Assembly (NCBI GenBank): GCA_003695505.1 | Contig: RFIY01000127.1 | Span: 1-21,097, forward strand | Origin: Candidatus Dadabacteria bacterium | Lineage (GTDB): Bacteria; J088 | Reading direction: 5' to 3' | Length of the DNA stretch: 21,097 bases | Shown: piece after piece, positions 15,526 through 21,097 of the stretch | How positions within the stretch are numbered: position 1 is the first letter of the stretch | Layout: each line of letters starts with the position of its first letter | Notes under the pieces: generated by a model | Told to the model about the DNA's origin: nothing | Database searches by the model: none | The model's input: the letters and a program-made list of their open reading frames with translations, nothing else | Made by a program: the position numbers and the translations under genes

Positions 15526-16698
15526 ATGCACCCGCACGACCTGATTCCCGCAGCCACCTGGGTCCGCAACCTGACAACCGCATCGCTACTGCTTGCGGTC
15601 GCGGTGGCCTGCGGCCAGAGCGCAAACATCGACGACACCGTCGCGCCGGCGGCAGATTCCGTACTGCCAACGGCCGCGGACAAGCAGAGTTACGTCGATC
15701 AGTTGCACGCGCTCGGCGTCGACAAATACCTCGGCATCGAACCCGTCTCAAGCACAACGGTCGGCGACTGGGAAGCGTATTACTATGACGTAACCGCCGG
15801 AGCAACCTGCCTGCACGGCACGCCGTATATCGTTTCGGTACGCCCCGCTACGGTTCCGACATCGGCAACTGTACTGTACCTGCAGGGCGGCGGCGCCTGC
15901 TGGGACGAACTGACCTGCACGCTCGGCTTTGCAAAAAAGACCGCGGATGTTCCCGATGGTTACCACAATGGGATTTTCGACCGGACGAACCCCGAAAATC
16001 CTGTCAAAGATTACAATATTGTCTTTGCATCCTACTGCGACGGAAGCGTTTTTTCTGGCGATGCAAAGGTCGATTATGGTGGCCAGGAGACCTGGCACTG
16101 GGGCATACGGAACCTGTCGGCGGCGGTCACCATTCTGCGCGATCGTTTTGCGGATTCGACGACGTTGCTGGTTACCGGATCGAGCGCCGGTGGTTTCGGC
16201 ACGTTTATGGCGCTCGGTGTCGTGCGCGCTGCTCTGCCCGATCGGTATATCCATTTGCTCAACGATTCGGGTCCGGGAATCGAGAATCCCAAGCTGGCAG
16301 AAACCATGGGACGGGGTATCCGCCGACAGTGGCAATTCGAACAGTTTCTGCCGTCTGACTGTGTCGAATGCGACGAACAGCTTCTGTTCCTGCTCGATTA
16401 CGCGCTGGCCCACGATCCGGATCTCTCGGTCGGGATGTATTCGTACCTCGACGACAGTGTCATCGGCACGCTGTTCGTGCAGTTCTTCAGCGCCTATCCA
16501 GCAATCTTGCGCGAAACGACAGACCGAATCCACGAACGGTTTCCAGATCGTTTCCGTCGGTTTTTCGTCGATGGAGCGGAGCACACCATACTTGCCAACA
16601 AACAGTTCTACCAGCCCTTTCCGCAAAAGGGCACGGTTGCAGACTGGACGCGCGCATTTTTGTCGAATGATCTGAGCCACTGGATCGACTGGCGTTGA
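15526..16698 (+). CDS. pectinacetylesterase/Notum-family hydrolase, putative lipoprotein
   Basis: This is an alpha/beta-hydrolase-like carboxylesterase family; characterised members remove acetyl groups from pectin or the palmitoleoyl group from Wnt (Notum). The 390-residue protein has the family blocks YLQGGGACWDELTC (118-131), ASYCDGSVFSGD (168-179), the nucleophile Ser220 in GSSAGGFGT, LNDSGPG, and a late His in DGAEHTIL. Paired cysteines (Cys126/131 and those in SDCVECD) suggest an oxidising, extracytoplasmic location. The N-terminus is hydrophobic and ends in AVAC (Cys29), a fair but not ideal lipobox. ATG 15526 is chosen because it gives this signal sequence; longer starts run into the upstream gene. 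It ends 12 bp before cofE, so it may be co-transcribed with the F420 genes, although no functional link is known. The substrate is unknown. Confidence 0.78.
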   Translation: MHPHDLIPAATWVRNLTTASLLLAVAVACGQSANIDDTVAPAADSVLPTAADKQSYVDQLHALGVDKYLGIEPVSSTTVGDWEAYYYDVTAGATCLHGTPYIVSVRPATVPTSATVLYLQGGGACWDELTCTLGFAKKTADVPDGYHNGIFDRTNPENPVKDYNIVFASYCDGSVFSGDAKVDYGGQETWHWGIRNLSAAVTILRDRFADSTTLLVTGSSAGGFGTFMALGVVRAALPDRYIHLLNDSGPGIENPKLAETMGRGIRRQWQFEQFLPSDCVECDEQLLFLLDYALAHDPDLSVGMYSYLDDSVIGTLFVQFFSAYPAILRETTDRIHERFPDRFRRFFVDGAEHTILANKQFYQPFPQKGTVADWTRAFLSNDLSHWIDWR

Positions 16699-16710
16699 CG
16701 GACCCTGACG

Positions 16711-17490
16711 ATGTTGCCAGATCTTCAGGGATTCGCCATCCGCGGTCTTCCGCGCATTCAGCCCGGTGATGATCTTGCAGTTCTGATCGGGGATGCGCTG
16801 GCTTCCACCGTCGTCCCGATGGACGGCGATATCATCACGATCACATCGAAGGTGGTCTCGCGAGCAGAGGGGCGTTTCGTTGCGCTGGATTCGGTCGAGC
16901 CTGGCGACACGGCGCGAAGCATCGCTGTCGAAACAGGCAAAGATCCGCGGCTGGTTGAGCTGATCTTGCGCGAAAGTTCGTACATTTCCAGGAAACACCC
17001 CGGAGTTCTGATTGTGCGCCATCGCCTGGGCCTGGTATCTGCCAACGCAGCGATTGACCGCAGCAACGTCGGCATCCCTGATGGAGCCGAACAGCAGGAA
17101 TGGGTGTTACTGCTGCCGGAAGACCCCGATCGCAGCGCAGCGCGCCTGCACGCGGCGCTGTTTCGTAGATTCGGCCTGTCGCGCCTGGGAATCGTCATCA
17201 CGGATTCCTTTGGACGCCCGTTCCGTCGAGGCACCACCGGCGTGGCGATCGGCGCGGCCGGAATCCCTGTTCTGGATGACCAGCGTGGTCTGCCGGATCT
17301 GGACGGGCGCACCATGGAGGCCACGCTCGTCGCATTTGCAGATCAGGTTGCGGCGGCAGCCGAGCTGTTAACGGGGCAGGGCCGGGAGGGTATACCGGTG
17401 ACACTCTTGCGCGGCCTGACCTGGCCCGCCGGCGAAGCAGACAGCGCATCCGCCCTTTGCAGGGTCCCAGAAGAGGATCTGTACCTGTGA
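16711..17490 (+). CDS. cofE: coenzyme F420-0:L-glutamate ligase
   Basis: This enzyme adds L-glutamate residues to F420-0 using GTP, the tailing step of F420 synthesis. The 259-residue protein has the CofE pattern: GLPRIQPGDDLAVLIGDAL (12-30), DGDIITITSKVVSRAEGR, RESSYISRKHPG, the LGLVSANAAIDRSNV segment, and the metal/nucleotide region ITDSFGRPFRRGTTGVAIG followed by GRTMEATLVAFADQVAAAAEL. It has no C-terminal nitroreductase-like domain, so it is the stand-alone CofE type rather than the mycobacterial FbiB fusion. It lies 12 bp after the esterase gene and overlaps the cofD GTG by 4 bp. The family is distinctive and the call is strong. Confidence 0.93.
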   Translation: MLPDLQGFAIRGLPRIQPGDDLAVLIGDALASTVVPMDGDIITITSKVVSRAEGRFVALDSVEPGDTARSIAVETGKDPRLVELILRESSYISRKHPGVLIVRHRLGLVSANAAIDRSNVGIPDGAEQQEWVLLLPEDPDRSAARLHAALFRRFGLSRLGIVITDSFGRPFRRGTTGVAIGAAGIPVLDDQRGLPDLDGRTMEATLVAFADQVAAAAELLTGQGREGIPVTLLRGLTWPAGEADSASALCRVPEEDLYL

Positions 17491-18395
17491 AACTCGTCTA
17501 TCTGGGCGGTGGCGTCGGCGGCGCGAAGCTCCTGCAGGGGCTGGCGGCGGAATGTCCGCCAGAGAACCTGACCGCGATCATCAACACCGGTGACGACTTC
17601 GAACACTGGGGGCTGTGGATCAGTCCGGATATTGACACCTCCATGTATACGCTGGCGGGCGTCATCGATCCGGTCAAGGGCTGGGGCCGCGCAGAAGAAT
17701 CCTGGAACGTGTTCGAAGAGATGAAAGCGCTCGGTGCAGAAGACTGGTTTTTGCTGGGGGACCGCGATATGGCGGTTCATCTGGAACGTACACGCCGTCT
17801 TCGCACCGGTTCGTCACTGACGGAAGTCACGCAACATCTCTGCCAGGCTTTCGGCGTCAAGGTGCGGTTATTGCCAATGACCGACAAGCCACGCGCGACG
17901 TGGATGCACCTTGCGGATGGACGCGACATGCCCTTTCAGGACTGGCTGGTCAAAGAGGGCGGGGTGCCTCCGGTCGCGTATGTCGAATATCGCGGCACGG
18001 ATGCGCCGTCGCCGCAAGTGCTTGCGGCACTGGATGCGGCGGACGCCGTGATTGTTGGGCCATCCAATCCATGGGTCTCGATCTTGCCGATGACGACGCT
18101 GCGCGGCGTCGCGGAGCGTTTGAAGCGCCTGCCGGTCATCGCGGTCAGCCCGATCATCGCAGGGACAGCCGTCAAAGGGCCGCTCGTCTCGATGATTGCA
18201 TCCATTTTGCAACAACAGGCCACCCCCGATGCGGTGTTTTCGCTGTATGCGGGCTGGCTTGACACGGGCGTGATTGACGTCCAGGATGCACCCGATCGCG
18301 AGCAGCCCGGGCGCATCGCAGCGCCAATCCTGCTGCCCGATCTGGCCGCCCGAAGGCATCTGGCGCGGCGGCTTCTCGATATACTGGGAGCCTGA
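17487..18395 (+). CDS. cofD: 2-phospho-L-lactate transferase (F420-0 or dehydro-F420-0 forming)
   Basis: This enzyme transfers a phospho-C3-acid moiety from its GDP/GMP-activated form to Fo, forming F420-0 or a variant. The 302-residue protein shows YLGGGVGGAKL (5-15), NTGDDFEHWGLWISPDIDTSMYTLAG, KGWGRAEESW, WFLLGDRDMAVHLERT, LLPMTDKPRATWM, FQDWLVKEGG, IVGPSNPWVSILPM and AVSPIIAGTAVKGP, all as in CofD/FbiA. The GTG at 17487 overlaps the cofE stop. It is immediately followed by cofC. From sequence alone I cannot say whether phospholactate, phosphoenolpyruvate or 3-phosphoglycerate is the donor acid. Confidence 0.95.
   Translation: MKLVYLGGGVGGAKLLQGLAAECPPENLTAIINTGDDFEHWGLWISPDIDTSMYTLAGVIDPVKGWGRAEESWNVFEEMKALGAEDWFLLGDRDMAVHLERTRRLRTGSSLTEVTQHLCQAFGVKVRLLPMTDKPRATWMHLADGRDMPFQDWLVKEGGVPPVAYVEYRGTDAPSPQVLAALDAADAVIVGPSNPWVSILPMTTLRGVAERLKRLPVIAVSPIIAGTAVKGPLVSMIASILQQQATPDAVFSLYAGWLDTGVIDVQDAPDREQPGRIAAPILLPDLAARRHLARRLLDILGA
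18386..18390 (+). promoter_or_regulatory. ribosome-binding site for the TTG start of cofC
   Basis: GGGAG sits 6 bases before TTG 18397, inside the last codons of cofD. It fixes the start just after the cofD stop. The longer in-frame ATG at 18274 would overlap cofD by 122 bases with non-CofC sequence. Confidence 0.6.
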
Positions 18396-18396
18396 A

Positions 18397-18993
18397 TTGG
18401 AGCCGGATATATCGATCCTCGCGAAGGATCTGCCCGAAGCGAAGCAACGCCTGCGATCGCGTCTCGGATGGGCGGGCGCACATGCCTTCGCTGAGCAATG
18501 CCTCCGCCACGTCATTCGCTGCGTGCTGTCGTCCGGGCAGGTCAACCGGGTCCGGGTCGTGACCAACGGCACGCTCACTGCGGCAGTTGCGACGGAGGAG
18601 GGGGCCAATGTCTGGTTTCAGCGTAGCGAGGGACTCGGTAACGCTGCACAAGAAGCCTTGCAACTGGCTCCTGAACGACATCGCATCATACTGATGGCAG
18701 ACTTGCCGTGCCTGACGCCGACAGATGTACAAACGTTGGTCACAAACGTTGGCGCTGCGCAACTGACACTTGTGGCGGATCGACACCTCAACGGGCTCAA
18801 TGGCCTCGTTGTCGCGCCAGGCGTCTCGTTTTTCCCCGAGCTCGGTTTTGGTGATGGGCTGTTGCGGAACCGCAAACTGGCAGAAGGCGCCCGGCTGAAC
18901 TGGAACGAGTGGCATTCGCCCGGACTCGCTTTTGATTGTGACAATGCGTCGGACTTTGAAGCATTTCTGGCTGCCCGTACCGCCCGAATCTGA
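18397..18993 (+). CDS. cofC: divergent CofC-like phospho-C3-acid guanylyltransferase
   Basis: This nucleotidyltransferase activates a phospho-C3 acid (2-phospholactate, phosphoenolpyruvate or 3-phosphoglycerate in characterised members) with GTP for CofD. The 198-residue protein retains ISILAKDLPEAKQRL at the N-terminus (the K...AKxRL pattern), VVTNGTLT, GLGNAAQEAL, the MADLPCLTPTDV metal/nucleotide motif and the terminal GLAFDCDNASDFEAF. Two usual signatures are altered: the G(G)TNAL-type loop reads NGLNGL, and the FGxxS...H segment reads FGDGLLRN without the His. The position directly after cofD strongly supports the role, but substrate choice may differ. The start is TTG 18397 with a good Shine-Dalgarno. 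The last 50 bp overlap the following gene. Confidence 0.82.
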   Translation: MEPDISILAKDLPEAKQRLRSRLGWAGAHAFAEQCLRHVIRCVLSSGQVNRVRVVTNGTLTAAVATEEGANVWFQRSEGLGNAAQEALQLAPERHRIILMADLPCLTPTDVQTLVTNVGAAQLTLVADRHLNGLNGLVVAPGVSFFPELGFGDGLLRNRKLAEGARLNWNEWHSPGLAFDCDNASDFEAFLAARTARI

Positions 18994-19747
18994 ACCGCGA
19001 CGAATCGTTTCGCTGGTTCCGGGGTTGACCGAATTGTACGTTCGGGCCTGTGGGCCTGAAACGACCGTGGTAGGACGCACGCGCTACTGCACCGAGCCAG
19101 AGCAACTGGTTTCGCGGATCCCGGTCGTCGGCGGCACGAAAGATCCCGCTATCGACGATGTCATCCGCCTCGCGCCGGATCTCGTGATCGCGAGTCGAGA
19201 AGAGAACCGCCGCGAAGACGTTGAAGCGATCGCTGATGCTGCGCCGGTTCTCGTGTCAGATATCTGCAATCTCGACGATTTATGTGACCTTCTGCACCTG
19301 AGCGCGCAGACATTTCCATCGTCGGCCCGGCGTTTTCAGGCGCTGAATAAGCTGATCAACGACGCGATCGCGGCCTGCCGCGCCCTCTCTCCGTCCCGTC
19401 CGATCCCCGTTGCCTATCTGATCTGGCGAAATCCGTGGATGGTGGCCGGTGGAGACACCTTCATCCATTCAGTGCTGGATACCGTCGGCTACCGGAACGT
19501 CTTTGCGCAACGGCCTCGCTATCCGGCCGTCACTGCAGAAGAGCTGCGCACGAGCGGGGCCAGGCTGCTTCTGCTCAGCAGTGAACCGTTTCCGTTCACC
19601 GCCGCACATGCCAGGGAACTCGAGGACGCAACAGGTTTGCCGACGGCGCCAATCAACGGGCGTGATGCGAGCTGGTACAGCGCCAGCACTCCTGCCGCGC
19701 TGCTCGCACTTCTGCGCCAACGACTGGAACTGGGCGGCGACGGTTGA
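18944..19747 (+). CDS. BtuF-like helical-backbone metal receptor/cobalamin-binding protein without signal peptide
   Basis: This is a periplasmic-binding-protein type III fold (COG0614-like). The 267-residue protein begins PRRIVSLVPGLTELY, then VVGRTRYCTEP, VGGTKDPAIDDVIRLAPDLVIASREENRREDVEAI, a linking helix, PVAYLIWRNPWMVAGGDTFIHSVLDTVGYRNVF and a C-terminal lobe. The REENRRED segment and the absence of an export signal resemble a group annotated as cobalamin-binding proteins that lack a dedicated transporter. No ABC permease or ATPase is next to it. ATG 18944 is chosen; it overlaps cofC by 50 bp, so it is probably translated with the F420 genes. TTG 18932 is an alternative. The ligand is unknown. 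Confidence 0.75.
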   Translation: MRRTLKHFWLPVPPESEPRRIVSLVPGLTELYVRACGPETTVVGRTRYCTEPEQLVSRIPVVGGTKDPAIDDVIRLAPDLVIASREENRREDVEAIADAAPVLVSDICNLDDLCDLLHLSAQTFPSSARRFQALNKLINDAIAACRALSPSRPIPVAYLIWRNPWMVAGGDTFIHSVLDTVGYRNVFAQRPRYPAVTAEELRTSGARLLLLSSEPFPFTAAHARELEDATGLPTAPINGRDASWYSASTPAALLALLRQRLELGGDG

Positions 19748-19770
19748 GCGCTGCCGCGCAATAGTCCGGA

Positions 19771-20991
19771 TCAGTCGCGGTAAAACTGGTGGTACGCTTG
19801 CGGCAGATCCTGCCATGGAGGCAGTGGCGGGGGCGGGGCGCTGTTGTAGGTGTTCCAGAACAGGGCGGGGCCAGCTTGCGGCTGTGACAAAGCGAGCAGG
19901 GCGGCCATGGTCTTGGACGTGTATGTGTCTTCGAGCGGAATGCCTTCCAGCTCCCAGACGAGACGACGTGCCGCGACGCCCTCCGGTGTCGGGGAGCCGT
20001 ACCCATCGCCGAGGAATCTGTCCTCAAGCCGCACCTCCGCTCTTGACACGGAAGGAATCTCGAGATCCGGGGCGGCGTCGGAAATCAATTCGAGCGCGGC
20101 GTTTGCCAGCCAGGCCACGGAAAATCGTGTAATTGCGGGTGAGGGGACGATCTGCACGCCAATCACCTCGACCGGAAACGCCGCAAGGCGGAAGCCTGCG
20201 ATCAGACCGGCCAATGTGCCTCCGGAACCTGCAGCCACATACATCCGGGCAGGCATGGGCGCATCGCCGCATCGGACCTGTTGAGCGAACTCCAGAGCCG
20301 CATCGACGTAACCAAGCGTACCGACCGGCGATGATCCGCCCATCCAGATCAGCCCGGGCCGTGCCCTGGGCAGGTGTTCCAGTCTGTTCCATCCCCGCAG
20401 CACCGCGAACGGCAACGTCCACTCGGCCCGCGCAAGCACTCTCTGCGGCTTCCAGAGTTGCTGCCAGCGCATCATTTGCCGCACATGTTCGGTCACGGGC
20501 TGCGGAAACTGTACCAGCATCGCGGGCCAGCCCAACGTGCTTGCTGTCGCCGCCACGCTACAGCAGTGATGGCTGCCGATACCACCCATTGTCAGCACCG
20601 CATTGCGTTGATTCGCCGCAAGATCTGAAAAGAGGAATTCGTTCTTGCGCGCCTTGTTGCCACCGTAGAGCGGGCTGGTCAGGTCGTCGCGTTTGATCCA
20701 GATGTCTGCGCCGACGCGCCGGCTGAGATGTTCTAACCGGTGACATGGCGTCGGACGCGCGATCAACGACATCCACGGGAGGCGCTGTTGAATCCGCTCG
20801 TCCAGGCCGAACAATGGCGGCAGGGGATCGACCGCCCGCCGCAGCACCGAGTGATCCCCAGAATTTCGAAATGATGATGTGACGGGCTTCGCCGCGTTGG
20901 CATTTGCAACTCGGCCGATGATGGCAGACGCTGCCGCGCCGCCGCCAAGGATGCGCAAGACCGAGCGCCGCGAAAGGTGCGGCGCCTTCAT
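19771..20991 (-). CDS. Tat-exported PLP-dependent D-cysteine desulfhydrase/ACC deaminase-family protein
   Basis: This is a fold-type II PLP enzyme. The 406-residue protein starts with a twin-arginine signal (SRRSVLRILGG, Arg8-Arg9, then an Ala/Gly-rich hydrophobic run to about ANANAAK). The catalytic part has TPCHRLEHLSRRVGADIWIKRDDL, the PLP Lys113 in YGGNKARKNEFLFSD, WMGGSSPVGTLGYVDAALE, AAGSGGTLAGLIAG and DTYTSKTMAALLAL. Departures from typical DcyD/ACC deaminase are SHH (140-142) in place of SNH, and NTYNS where HTGG is usual. An exported PLP enzyme is unusual because the cofactor must be loaded before Tat export. ATG 20991 is chosen; an in-frame GTG at 21018 would add nine residues before the signal. 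It converges on the BtuF-like gene with a 23-bp gap. The substrate is unknown. Confidence 0.8.
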   Translation of the reverse strand: MKAPHLSRRSVLRILGGGAAASAIIGRVANANAAKPVTSSFRNSGDHSVLRRAVDPLPPLFGLDERIQQRLPWMSLIARPTPCHRLEHLSRRVGADIWIKRDDLTSPLYGGNKARKNEFLFSDLAANQRNAVLTMGGIGSHHCCSVAATASTLGWPAMLVQFPQPVTEHVRQMMRWQQLWKPQRVLARAEWTLPFAVLRGWNRLEHLPRARPGLIWMGGSSPVGTLGYVDAALEFAQQVRCGDAPMPARMYVAAGSGGTLAGLIAGFRLAAFPVEVIGVQIVPSPAITRFSVAWLANAALELISDAAPDLEIPSVSRAEVRLEDRFLGDGYGSPTPEGVAARRLVWELEGIPLEDTYTSKTMAALLALSQPQAGPALFWNTYNSAPPPPLPPWQDLPQAYHQFYRD

Positions 20992-21076
20992 GCGCTCGAA
21001 TGAGCTACCAGCAGGCACTGCGCAACGGACTGGTTGAACAAGCGCAACAGGGCGGATGCCTGCATATGTGATTTGA

Positions 21077-21092
21077 CATAATATACATTATG
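21077..21092. promoter_or_regulatory. inverted repeat CATAAT-ATAC-ATTATG with overlapping -35-like TTGACA
   Basis: The 6-bp arms are exact reverse complements around a 4-bp centre, in an AT-rich patch unlike the rest of the window. A perfect TTGACA (21073-21078, plus strand) overlaps the left arm; its -10 would fall at or beyond the window edge. In the other direction the patch lies about 86 bases before the PLP-enzyme start and contains TATATT/TATTAT strings usable as a -10. It may be an operator in a divergent promoter region. Confidence 0.45.
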
Positions 21093-21097
21093 CGCAG

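Noticed and set aside
15748-17022. 424-codon open frame on the minus strand across the esterase and cofE
   Set aside because: It spans two well-supported plus-strand genes and has no domain signal.
1-21097. CRISPR arrays, insertion sequences, tRNA or rRNA genes, and long tandem repeats
   Set aside because: Scanning by eye found no repeat-spacer pattern, transposase, terminal inverted repeats or cloverleaf-like tRNA sequence. A computed scan (tRNAscan, self-dot-plot) would be needed to be certain.

Overview
The window is about 21 kb of gene-dense bacterial chromosome (roughly 60% G+C by eye). Almost every base is coding, and many neighbouring genes overlap by 1-50 bases. The host looks Gram-negative and is most likely a member of the Pseudomonadota, probably a deep-branching gammaproteobacterium. 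The evidence is a membrane-type class 2 PyrD, XseB, a long outer-membrane lipoprotein of the LppC/LpoA type, AlaC upstream of homoserine dehydrogenase, and a COG3178-type sugar kinase. I cannot name a genus. I see no rRNA, tRNA, insertion sequence, phage gene or CRISPR array.

Layout. (1) 110-1159 (+) is pyrD. It runs tail-to-tail into a four-gene minus-strand operon (4121 down to 1150): coaBC, tgt, xseB and an RNase HI gene, each overlapping the next. (2) After a 153-bp divergent promoter region comes an LpoA-like lipoprotein (4275-6140, +). (3) A 111-bp leader with a TATAAT box and a perfect 8-bp stem-loop precedes alaC - hom - apgM-like - glpX-like (6252-10855). This is an aspartate-family amino-acid module. 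It contains the phosphoglycerate-mutase-like 'proposed homoserine kinase' and a GlpX homologue that has lost its recognisable catalytic metal ligands. (4) trmH - gltX - cysS - COG3178 kinase (10903-15497) is a translation and cell-wall-sugar block. (5) A pectinacetylesterase/Notum-family lipoprotein (15526-16698) sits 12 bp before cofE - cofD - cofC (16711-18993), three consecutive late steps of coenzyme F420 biosynthesis. A signal-less BtuF-like metal/cobalamin-binding protein overlaps the end of cofC. (6) On the minus strand, a Tat-signal PLP enzyme of the D-cysteine desulfhydrase/ACC deaminase fold faces the cluster (20991-19771). An inverted repeat with promoter-like sequence lies at the right edge.

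How they work together. CofC would activate a phospho-C3 acid with GTP, CofD would transfer it to Fo, and CofE would add glutamates, giving F420. The Fo synthase genes (cofG/cofH) are not in the window. Hom makes homoserine. The apgM-like gene directly behind it is the candidate for the missing kinase step, and the degenerate GlpX follows as an unexplained partner.

The observations most worth following are the catalytically stripped GlpX in the threonine module, the F420 cluster with a CofC that departs from the family motifs, and the exported PLP enzyme.
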